Source: Chaunax sp. Z400
Lineage: Eukaryota; Chordata; Actinopteri; Lophiiformes; Chaunacidae
DNA: 64,000 nucleotides
Reading direction: 5' to 3'
NCBI GenBank assembly: GCA_037577475.1
Contig: CM075187.1
Location: forward strand, 19,126,810 to 19,190,809
Under the pieces are notes generated by a model. That model had not been told where the DNA came from. It worked only from the letters and a program-made list of their open reading frames with translations, and searched no databases. Positions 1 to 11,400 of the stretch are shown here, piece by piece. Made by a program: the position numbers and the translations under genes. Each line of letters starts with the position of its first letter. Positions within the stretch are counted from its first letter, which is position 1.

Positions 1-539
1 GAACTGCAGTTTTCTACTCTTGTTGCAGTGAGGATTGGTGGCTGCACTGAATTCCTTCCTGTGGTGTAGAATGACATGACAGTGGCTGTCTGCGCCTGCT
101 CATGCTGCCTCAGGCCAGGTCAACTAAGGGCCATTTCATTTCAGTGTCAGGGCTACCATGGCTGCAGATTCCTGTGTGTGTGTGTGTGCTGTGACCAGCC
201 AACAACTGTTTGTCTGTGTTAATTATATAAGCAGCAGTGAAGAAGGCCACGTTGAACAGAAGTACAGTGTCTGGTTCCTCCATCTTTCAGACTCTTGGGG
301 TTTCATTAGCATGGCTTTAGACAAACTAACCTGTCATCACCCTTTGTGCTCTGAATCTGAGCATGACGATTCCTGCATGCTGACTCCAAAAAAAGTGAAG
401 CACTCCTTCACTGCAGTGCAACAGCCACTAAATTACAACGACAATTTGCACACTAAGGCTGTCAATGTTAACACATTAACACTTACGATTAATCTGAAGA
501 GCATAACACGCTAATTTTGGTTGAACGCAAATGAATCAA
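1..539. other. non-coding, 3' of the last visible taok3 exon
   Basis: No exon matching the next part of taok3 (the Ser-rich linker after the kinase domain) was found on the minus strand here. There is a short (TG)n run near 174-188. Nothing else was recognised. Confidence 0.4.
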
Positions 540-1110
540 TTCACCAAGTCTGACCCCAATTTCTTCCCGTAGTTTCCGTGCGTATTTTAACCAAGGCGCA
601 TTAAATGCAATGACTGAGGAGACATCCTCCGGTGTGTTGAACGTCAAGTCTCGCTTTAAAAAGCTTCCAGATGGACGTTTCGATGAAACCAAAGTTGTGT
701 GCATATATTGCAGTGATGAGCTGTCTTTCCAAGAAGCACAACAAGTCTGACATATCATCTTGGATAGTGCTCACAATATGATTGCTGCAGCAAGGAATTT
801 CCCATCGGAGCAGATGACCTGTTTAGCGGACATCATACAGAGAGTAATCACAGTGACTACAATAGGCAGACATTTCAAACACAGTCCTGCAAACACAGCA
901 GAGCTGAGTGTTCAGGGAGCCTCACGTGGTCAAGAAGAGGAGTCACTCGTCCAGTATGTACCCACGTGTTGGAACTCAGCTCTCGACCCACTTGAGGGCA
1001 ACGCTGGCACAACAGAAGCACTACCTGGCCATGCTAACCTAAGCTGAATATGACCAGCTGGTTAAGTTATTAACAGTGCTGGAGCCATGCAGGTATGGTG
1101 ACATCCCTAT
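540..1110 (+). pseudogene. decayed ZBED/hAT-type transposase
   Basis: This is a broken coding remnant of a hAT-superfamily transposase of the ZBED type. From about 565 to 750 one frame reads a BED-finger-like start: a KKLPDGRFDETKVVCIYC segment with the C-x2-C pair. A TGA (748-750) then interrupts it before the expected His pair. A second open segment (760-1047) resembles the hAT core, with a run of hydrophobic helices, a GRHFKHS motif and a CWNSALDPLE motif like the conserved C-x-TRWNS block. After a stop and a frame change, 1047-1110 reads EYDQLVKLLTVLEPCRYGD, like the next conserved block. Stops, a frameshift and missing central and C-terminal parts show that it is dead. Family assignment is from recalled motifs, not a search. 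Confidence 0.6.
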
Positions 1111-1369
1111 CCTCTGAGTAATACAACTAATAGAATAGGCACTTTGTGAGAAGCACTCCCTGAGACTTTTCACTGAACCATTTCTATGTCTATTGAGGAA
1201 ATCATCTAATCTAAGCTGAGATGCTATTAAGTTAAAAAGAAATTGTGATCCCTATAACCAATTTGTCGTGTTTCTTTATTTTAATACCATGTATACTTTG
1301 GTTTAACTCCCCAAAAAAGCACAAGTAAGTAGTAGTATTTTAAACTTGATATTAAACATGATTCATCAC

Positions 1370-1953
1370 AGTCAATTACTGAGATTGACTCAATTAAAGG
1401 TTTTAATTAATTGAAAACATAAGTTGATTAATTGTTTAGGTGATCAATGGATAACTCATAATTAAAACATCAACATTTTGTTACTCCAAGCTTCTCAAAA
1501 TGTAAAGATTTGCTGGTTTTCTCAATTTAATGTCATTGTAAGTTGGAACTGACAAATGAGAAGATGTTAACATGCATTCTAGGAATATGTGACAAATTGT
1601 GCATTTGCCAATATTTTCAAATATTCTATAGACCAAACAATTAATCAATCAATTCAAGCTAGATAAGATAAGATAAGATAAGATAAGCTATACTTTATTG
1701 TCCCTGAGGGGAAATTCTTTCTCTGCATTTGACCCATCCCTGAGGAGCAGTGGGCTGCCTTTACGGCGCCAGGGGAACAAATTGGGGTTCAGTGTCTTGC
1801 TCAAGGATACTTCGACTTGTAGACTTGCAGGGGCTGGGGGATCGAACCACCGACCTTTCATTCCGTGAACGAATGAGCCACAGCCGCCCCATTTAGAAAA
1901 TAACTAGTAGATTAATTAAAAATAAAAAAAGTATTGTTGGCTGCAGCCCTAAA
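1370..1953. mobile_element. teleost hAT-type MITE, interrupted by a SINE
   Basis: The right end reads GGCTGCAGCCCTAAA near 1939-1953, close to the GGGCTGCAAC ends of an abundant fish hAT-like MITE. The interior has the ATTAATC-rich terminal zone and a body with CTTCTCAAAATGTAAAGATT and TATAGACCAAACAATTAATC, which I recognise as that family. The left end lacks a clear GGGCTGCAAC terminus. A 230-bp SINE splits the element at 1661-1890. Type is inferred from remembered consensus features. Confidence 0.55.
1661..1890 (-). mobile_element. tRNA-derived SINE with LINE-like 3' tail
   Basis: Read on the minus strand, the element begins with a tRNA-like head. It has an A-box-like TGGCTCATTCG (1870-1880) and a perfect B-box-like GGTTCGATCCC (1838-1848). 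The body is the common fish type ending in GGGTCAAATGCAGAGAAAG. The tail reads ATTTCCCC, CAGGGACAATAAAG and then several TTATC units (1661-1690). The tail resembles the 3' end of the LINE at 45.1 kb, as expected for a SINE that borrows LINE machinery. Confidence 0.75.
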
Positions 1954-2300
1954 CTACTATGTGTAACATGTGCCTGCCTGCTGTTAATTTTAATTTTTAT
2001 CTATTTATTCACATTCATCAATTCCCTTATCAAATGTGTCTCAGCTGGCTCTGTGATTATACGTACCCTGTGGACTTTCATAATGGGCTTTTTTTCCAAA
2101 CCTTTCCCTCTGTGATGCAAAATTTAAATCAAAAATGTTAAATGGATTTCAAATGTTTTCATCCCTTGTTCTCCTCTTGCATCCTTCAATTATTACTCCT
2201 GACAAACTCTAATTTTTATCTCTGTGTTATTTATTTTCATACTGAGTCCAACTCATCCATATCTTTTAAATGAACCCTTCCCTCTCCTTTTTCCTCCCAC

Positions 2301-2468
2301 CTCTTCCTCCTCCTGGCTCTCTCCCATGGGCCCATTGTGTTTCTCCTGGTAGAGGATCTTCTTCATCTTGCGGTACTGCAGATTGTCCAGCTCACGCACT
2401 GCATCCTTGGTCCTCTGGATAAGGTCGATGAGGATACGCGGTGAGCGTTCCCGACGCACAAAATCATG
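2301..2468 (-). CDS. taok3: taok3 coding exon 10 (last in the window)
   Basis: 168 nt, phase 0; acceptor CTGTTCCAG. It encodes HDFVRRERSPRILIDLIQ, then RTKDAVRELDNLQYRKMKKI and the acidic GESQEEEE run. I place the donor at GAG|GTGGGA (2300 downward), because the frame beyond it soon becomes low-complexity and stops at 2253. The donor is moderate, so the 3' edge is less certain than the acceptor. Confidence 0.85.
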
Positions 2469-5400
2469 CTGGAACAGAGAAGAGGAGGGAGGGAGATAGG
2501 GGTCAGAGGTTATTTACAGAGGGATAGAGGGAGGAAACAACTGGTATCGAAATAGTGAACATGTTCAATTAAAGTTATGTTTTAATGTCAGCCTTGACAA
2601 CATACAATTTACGTATGGTAAATTGTTAATTTCAGGTAACGCTGACAACTTGTTTTGGCCTCTTTCAATTGCATTTAAAATATTTGTAACTATGTATTAC
2701 AATTAAAATCAATTTAACCTGTATTTCATATTCATACAAAAACAATAACAGCAATTTTGAGAAATAATGTTAAATAAAAAAAGTGGTGTTTGGTGAACGA
2801 GTGCGGGAAACTTAGAGATTAGGTCATTTTAAAGAGTGTGGTTCGAGAACATCTCATAACTAAAGGACCTTAAAGTTTAAAAATGGCACGTTGTTCTTAA
2901 AGATCTTATAAATTGCATTCAAAGGACATCAAATAACTGCACTGCCATCAACTTCATTCAATGACCATCAAAACTGTGACTATCACTAGAGGGCGCCTGT
3001 AAGTTACTCAGCTCTTCCAGGGAGTCTTGGCACTCATCAATTTACACCAAAAACATTGAGTAATATTTTGATGAGGGAGGTTTTGAGTCTTGTAACCTAG
3101 ATTTAATCTACTTCTTTTTTTTTTTTTGCTTTATTAGAAAGCTTACAAATCTTAACCTGTCTGGAAAGAAACATAAATTGTCATTAATTGGGATTAGTCA
3201 TAATTTAATATCAGAATTGGTGGGATACAGTATAATAAGACCCCCTTGTATATAGTGGATATTAACAAAGAAAAATTTCTAATCAAAAGAAAGTCAAAGC
3301 CTTACAGCAAGAAAGTTAAATCCCAACAACATTAAAATTACGCAAAGTCAGAATTTCTTCCTAAGAATATAAATATTTAACAATATTTTGTAATACAGTT
3401 TAATGCTAAACTATTGATAAAACTAATTTCGATTACATCTCCATGCTCAGTAGTTCAACTGTAAGGAACCAGTCATTCTGTAATTTGATGGAGGAGTTAT
3501 TTGATGAAAGTCTGGGCATTTTATGCAATTTTTTGTAATTATTTGTTTCGGGTTACGTAACCAGCAGGTCAGAGTGGGTGGGTGAGGCTCATAAGGGTCT
3601 ACTAAGAATTAGGTGGCGAAGACGTATGTGTATTTTGTTTTATTTATGCCCTTTATAGCATTGAATTGTATGAATATCAAGACAAAACTAAAAATAAAAC
3701 TCCACCACAGACATAACTGTATATTCACACCTCCTCTAAGTCACTCTCATTAATAAAATAGTGTGTGCTTATATGGCTTAAATGTCAGCAACCTCCAAGT
3801 ACAGGACTAAAATATAGATACTGTATTAAAAAATATATTCTTTGGTATATTTTCAGCTCACTCTCTCTACACATGACAGATGCTAATGTAATGGGATCAC
3901 CAGGAAACAGGGTAATGACATCACACTGTGAAAATAGAGATGACAGTGATTTGTCCCGCTTTCTGACAGATCTACACCAGAGAGTGAGTGTTTGGCCACC
4001 CTGGTTCCATTTGACTAGTGATATGTGATGTCCAGTATTCTCCTTCTTTATGAGGTTACTGTTAAAACGAAACTGAAGTTTCAGTCTCTTCCCTGTATGT
4101 GAACCATCTACTAACCCATTCTCAGAGATTTACCGCAGTAGCTATCATCAATTTGTGATGTTGAATACATTTTGCATTTATCACACACGCTTTGCTTTGC
4201 ACTTTGCTGTAATCTATGCCATTTACTTCTACTGGAATTACAGTAGCAGTATTAACAATCCCCATCAGGGAACAAGCCTACCATGCTTGATACGTTAAAG
4301 GAACAATTCAACATTTTGGGGAACGGTCCTATTCTCTTTCTAGCAGAGAGACAGATGAAGAGACAGACATTACATACATACTACTTCTTACATCTGTACA
4401 ATAAATACGTAGCAGGAGTCAACATTTGGTTAGCGCAGCTTAGCATAAAGACTAGAAACAAGGGAGAATTGCCAGCCCAGCTTTGTCCAAAAGTAATAAT
4501 GTCCACCTATCAACACCTCTGAAGATCACTAATTAACAGATCAGAGCTTGTTGTGTTTAATCCATATAAACTAAAGTGTAAAAACAAAATTAGTTATTTT
4601 AGACATTTTATTTTTTACCTTTGAACAGTGCAGGCTAGCTGTTTCCACCTTTTTTCAGTCTTTGTGATAAGCATAAACTAAGCAAAGCAATTGCTGGCTC
4701 CAGGTATTATATCTCTGCTGCTGTATCTGTAAATCATACAGATAGCATCAGTCTCGTCGTCTGACTAAATAGGAGGTACTTGACAGAGAGGTGCTGACAA
4801 TTTAGGATAAAAAGCTCAAGTGTTTCATCAAGGATTTGAAGCTTTTCTGTTTTATAGTATTGTTAATTAAGTTATCATTGGTTCTTGGACAAAAAAAAAT
4901 CACTTTAAACATATCACCTTGTGCACTGAGAAATATCTGTGATTTGCTAGTAAACTAAAGGGATTAAAAAGACACCTAAAACTAAAACACGTAGAACTAT
5001 CTCTAACTGTACAAAAGAGTACTTTTTTGCACAAACAGTGGGTATTTATGAGCGGTCACTGAGGTTAGAATTTCATTATGTATATAATTGCTATTACTCT
5101 GAATGGGATATACAGGGAAACTGTATGTTTAACCTGAAGCCAGAACAGTGACAGCTCAAGGCCCCCAGATTAGTGACCTGATTTCCCCTTTAAAGAGCTT
5201 GGAGGGGCATGGTTCTCTCTCTATGTGTATGTGTGTATGTGTGTATGTGTGTGTGTGCGTGCGTATACACTGGAAGACAGAGTGATTTTGTGCGAGTGTG
5301 TGTGTGTCTGAGAGGAGAAAGTGGGGTATTAATCATAAGCTAACAGCCCACCCCCAAGCCCTTCACTATAAATCAGCCCCTTCGACATAGATCCAAAGTC

Positions 5401-8400
5401 TGTTTTATACTTATCCCTATTAAATGGGTTTTCAGGCAGGATTTGGGTCAGGGGTGTTGGGAGGATTGAATTCCAGTCTAAACATTGATCAAATCCAGAC
5501 AACAGTCCAGAATTCCTGGTTAAACTGCTACCTAAACTCACATCTTCCCCATCATCCTCCCAAAGGTGAGCCAGGTGTGAAAAGTCCTGCTCGAGCTCCC
5601 AAACTGTTGAGCGTGATCTCCAAGAACATAAAACTCTTAGTGGGCCAATAGGATTACCTGTTGGTCACACAAACAAAATGATCAACTCCTCATTTACAGG
5701 GAAACACAATGAACATACACAGATAAATGCTGTGTAAATCCATTGGGTTCTATTCTATTTTTATTCACTATTTATTTATTTGTTTATTTCTTTTTCATTT
5801 AGTATTATTTGGCAGGACGAGTTGAAGCTGAATTGAAGTTTATAATTTTGAGCTCAATTTTACCATTGATTTGACAGATGACAGTGGAGAGGATGGACAG
5901 GGAGGGAGGAACATCATCTAAATTTCAAGCATTAAGACTCATTATTGACATTGGCTATTGATATATTGATATTTGACAAAATTCTTATGAAGGGTCCACT
6001 TTTAAATACTTTTGTCAGAGCTGTGGAAAGGTAAGTTGACCCAGTCATAAGGTTTTTAAAAATAAAACAACAACAACAAAAAAACAACTTATTCGCAATT
6101 TGTATAAAATGGAACACATCCTTCCAAATCTGTCTCTCCCCTCATTTCCTGTCACCTCTAAACTGTCTATCAACAAAGGCATAAAATGGCTAAAAATACT
6201 TCAAAAAGGGAAATAATTGGCCAACCAATGGGAAAGAAAAATACAACTAACTGCATATATAATGGTCAGTATCAACATTTAAAAAAACGCATAGCAGTTG
6301 GATACTAATCAAAGGACTGATGTGAAAGCAGCGAATACACAGAGTTCTATGGAGCCCCTCCGTACCATGGCTACGAGGCATGGCACAGGAAGTACTGTAG
6401 AGTTACAACAGGAGAAAGTACAGAGAGAGATCAGCTGTTCTCAGTGGGGTGCTAGATTTCTGTGCTTGAAGAAGACAGTTTCCATGCTTGTGTTTTAGGG
6501 AGCCGTGGGTGTGTTGCAATGACTCATCCACATGGCTCAGGGACTGACTGAGACAGGAAGTGAGGTCATAGCTGGAGGGAATACAGAGGAAGCCCACTCA
6601 CTCGTAGCAGCTCCCCTGATGAGGGTCTGTCCTGAGGAATTTTCAGTAGGCAGTAGTCAATGAAGCTCCGGAAGGGGTCAGACCTGGGTAAATAGGACGG
6701 TGAGATAGAAGTCACGGTTCCCCTTCTGAAACATACTTCAGTCAAATTAATTTAAGCACAAATATCAGAGACAATCTGATGATACACCCACACCTACAAA
6801 CAGTCAATGGATGATCTCTTCTTCTGTTGTGTCATGTCTATTATATCAATGAATTAATTCAGAACAACACTATGTAATCTCTTGCGTAGATCCATATATA
6901 AACCATATACAGATTATGTAAATATGTAGAGCAATAAGAATATAGGCCACTGGAGCTGCGGAACACCGTGCCACTGACTCTGATCTAAAAATATGCCCAT
7001 GATGACACAGTACATGTTTGGATTGCTGTGATGGCTACTTCATTTTAAGTAGCCAGGCGTGCTTTTCATGATTTTTATAGCCAATATGTACGCTCATGGT
7101 CTGTAGGGACTGTAATTGCACCTATCCCCCACGTAGCTGCTTCTCAACCCCTACATCCAACATCCTCTGTGGTTAACCAGGGTCCATGAGTGACCTTGTA
7201 TGTTTTGCCAATGTGTGCACGGTTTGGCCTTGGTTATGTGTAGAGGAGTTAAAACTATAGCACTGATGTCTCTACTAGTCTCATCTGGTGGGATGTTGTT
7301 AACGCCTCAGGTCACTGAGTTTCTCCCAAAATACCACAACCCTGCGCTGTCCTGCACAATTGCTCACCTGAGCACGATGCTACAATGCTAAATTTACAAC
7401 AGTCGTTTTCCACGCACAATTATAGGAGGCAAGATCTTGCTTCAAGATTTACCAATGCCTAATGTTTCTAAAAACAAGCCCTTGTCAGAGCCTATGATAC
7501 ATGCTCTCTATTACGATGTAAAAATGTAAAGTGAAGTGAGAGCTTGGGCAGAAGACGTAGGAAGGCCACTGATGCCTTCAGGCAGCTCTGATGCACGTAG
7601 AGAACAACATTCATTCTTCTTGCCTTTGCTGTGCAGTGGGTGCAGATTCTTGCAACATATGAAAAGAAGCAAACACTGACATGACTCTGCATGCTTCGGA
7701 CCACACACACATACACTTCATTTTCATACCATTGTAGTGATACGTAGGTAAATCATAGGAAGAACATCAAACACAGGGTTAATGTTTGATGAGTTTCAGC
7801 TCCCTCGTGAATGCTGCACCTGACATACCAAGTATGAGAAGTGGCTATAGCAACTCAGAGCAATAGAGGAATATTTGCTGCCTTGCCCACTGATATAGTA
7901 TTATAGTAGTAGTAGTATAGTATAGTATATTTGTACTGATAAATATTTGTTCTCTACTCTGATGTGCCTACGTTTCACTGATTTCTTAGTAAATTCCTCC
8001 TTTGCTCCACACACATAAAAACAAATCAATAAAACAAAGAGGTGATGTGTAATAGCAGAAATCAATAATTTCACAAAGTTTTTTAATTTATGAACATGAA
8101 AATGTCAAAATGATACCGAACAACTAGTATTAACTGAAAAAGGTGTTAAACTGTGGGTGAGATTCAGCTGCAAAGATACAGCAAAGAGCTGTTTGAAATC
8201 TGCTGGACTAAATTTAATTGCTTAAAGTTTTTTGATAACTTGAAGTACTGTCTCTGGAGAAACTATTAGAATCTACAGTCTTAAGCTGTCAAACATATGC
8301 ACCAAGTCTGTGTACAAAGAAACATCCTAGTCAGTATAGCAAACACAAAAAAAATGTGATCTTAAACTAGAATAATATTAGAATAATTACACTACTTTTG

Positions 8401-11400
8401 TTCTGATGTTGATATACATTAAAATATAAGTTTAGCCCAGCAGGAATGCTGTGGGTATTTATACAGTATTCCTTTGGACAAGCTTTCACAGGTAATTACA
8501 TAAGAGACTTAAGTGTGTGACCTTGCACCAGGCCTGTCACAGGGATCACAGGTCGTGCAGATTAACACAGGGATGTCTTAGCCTGACTGAACCAAGAGCA
8601 GATTGTGCTTTAATATTCACAGCTGACTGGAAGTACTCTGTCAACAGTTTCACTGGATCTGTTTGATTTTTTTTTGTTTGTGAACCTTTTGTTAGGTCAA
8701 TTCCATACACAATTTCGTCATTGTCCAGTGTGTTAGTGTGATGGATCACATACTGGATACTGCATTCTTTGCATTCTACAAAAAGTGCTTTTTAAATAGA
8801 GAGGATTAAATACAAGAGTGAAAAATAAAACTAAATGGTACAATTTGGGGCGTGTGTTTTCAACTCACCACTCATTGGATTGCAGTGTGGGGGAGTCGTT
8901 CTGTGCGATGTGATATAAGGCACTCATGGCATTCATGTTGAACAAGGGGGGTTTACGCTCAGCTAAAAAAAGAAAAGATGGCAGAGTCAGTCACTGATGG
9001 ATAAGAGTGAAAGTTTTCATAATTGCCGAACAGCTTCTCCTTGAAGGAGGCAGAAAAAAGCAAAAGCATGCAGGAAAAATGAGGTGATAGCTGTAAATGC
9101 CTTATTTGACCAGGAGGTAGATTTATTCTCACCCAGTTCAATGCAGGTGATCCCAAGGGACCAGATGTCCACTTTTCCCTCGTACTGACCCTCATCCATG
9201 GCTAGGATCACTTCTGGGGCCATCCTGAGGACAGAGACATGCACATGAAAATGGGCACACACAGAGTTTATTAAGTATGGGAAAAAATCCATGAAAATGT
9301 TATAATCTGCTAAGCCTCTCAAGGCTTTTAAAGACTCTGGTATGCTGTGATAAAAGCTCAGTTTTTGGAATATATGCATGTTTCTGTAAACGCGGAGTGC
9401 GACAACAGAGGACATTTCAGTAGCTTCGTTATGTCTATGTATCAGTGTCCCCATACGTAGACCGAAGTCCTTTTCAGATATGTAATATATACCACTACTG
9501 GCCTCATCAAGCTGCTAAACTGCACTCTTTTTGAAATTTACACAAATGGTTTAAGATATGATATTATCGAAGAGCCCCGATGCAAGCATAACGTTTAGAA
9601 TCTGGTGGGCAGGGAGGGAGAATAGTGGTGGATTGAAGACTAATGATGAATGAAGATAAGTGTTGTCACTAGGGTTGTAAAGGCATTAGATTAGACGGTA
9701 TGAAAACCATCTCTGAAAATACCACAGGATGACTGTATACAGTATTTCACAATTATTATTATCATGATTATTATTATTATTATTAGTAGTAGTAGTAGTA
9801 GTAGTAGTAGTACAGTAGTATTTACAATGTACTGTACTTACCTTGTTTCAAATAAATTAAGACGAAAAAAGGAACATGATCTTTAAAAAATGTAATCTTT
9901 GTAAAGCAGGTTTTAACTGAGGGTGCAGCTCATTGAACGGACGGACAACGCAGATGTCGCTGCGTCGATGAGGAAAATTATTATTAGCCACTTACAGACT
10001 CATAATGTTATTAAGTGTCTGACAACATGGAGAGGATCCGACAGAGAAACATGTGTCTGTGTTTCACTCAGTCTGACTCTTCCTCTGTAATTTCGGTTTC
10101 GGTAGCATTACAGTTTTAGTCCCTCTAGTCGTATGAATGTTATTTGTTGAACACGTTTCTTTGTTGGGGATTAAAGTCATGAGCGGGACACATACTGTGA
10201 TCTGACAGACGGATGATGTGCATGAAGACGGGTGAACTAGCTGGACGTGTTTCCTCCTTTGACGACACTTTGCGCTCACATTTCTTACAAACCGGGTATC
10301 CATCCTCGAAAAATCCTTTGGTTTTTCGGATATCAAAAGTAGTCCCACGTTACTGATTTTACTTTGTTTTGGGGGGGATAGAGATCAGTGATATCTGTCT
10401 TGCTTCTTCCTGCCATTTTCTCTGCTTTGTGTGTGTGTCAGGTGCTCCCGTTGAGCTGTCTGACAGGCAGTCGAGGAGTGACGGATACTCTGTTCACCTT
10501 TTTTACTAAACCGGTAATAAGTAAATGTTCATGGTATGATAACCAACACATTTTATACCGTGGTATGCCGTGAAACCGGTACCGCTGCAACCCTAGTTGT
10601 CACTACTCTCAAAGGCTGCATTGATGAAAAAAATCTTGCTCTTTCTAATTATTTTCTCATGACTTTTATCAACATTTATTATTATTACTAGGCTTGAGCT
10701 TAACTTTGTGTTGTGGCTTTAACATAAAAGTGACTCAGGCACCTAATTTAGATACATTTATGCAACATGGTGCACGTCTGAAGAGGCCTCTCGAGTCATA
10801 CATACAGTATCTGTGAGCCAACAAAAATTGCTATTTTTGAGTATGACTTCAGGTGTCAAAATTTAGAAAAGCTAACTGCACAATGGCAACAACATGAAGA
10901 ACTCATACACTGCAAAAACAAATAAAAAGACAAGAAAGCAGTTTAATTATAGAATACAATTTGTAATTACTATGTAAAAGAAAGCAGACACTAAGGAAAG
11001 ACCGCAAACAAAAATATCTCAGAATATGTACTTCTGTGTTTGTCTCACCACATGTCTGTCTTGTCTTGGTATATGTCTTGTCTTGGTATACTGACCAGTA
11101 AGGTGTTCCCACAAAGGAGTTGGCAGGTGAGGCAATTGAGGCAGAGCCAAAGTCGGCCAGTTTGACCTGGCCCAGTTCAGTCAGCAGGATATTACCAGCT
11201 TTCACATCTCTGGGTGGGGAAGAAGAGTGAGCATATGAAGAGACAAGGGCAGAGAAATCACATCAGTTCCAAGGATCTATTATGCATTATGCTTTTCCTT
11301 CCATTTCGATAAGCTGGTCATAGGTATGGTGCATTTATAGATATGGTCACAGATAATTCATATGCTCATTTGACGACACAGAGCAGTCAAAAGGATTTAT

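Larger units (their letters stand above)
9225..11095 (-). other. taok3 intron 6, carrying a hAT-type element
   Basis: 1.9-kb intron between coding exons 6 and 7. Half of it is a 926-bp transposon (9670-10595). The remainder is AT-rich sequence without recognised features. Confidence 0.85.

Noticed and set aside
4060..4085. Interferon-response-like AAAACGAAACTGAAG motif
   Set aside because: A single short match in a taok3 intron with no promoter context; expected by chance in 64 kb.
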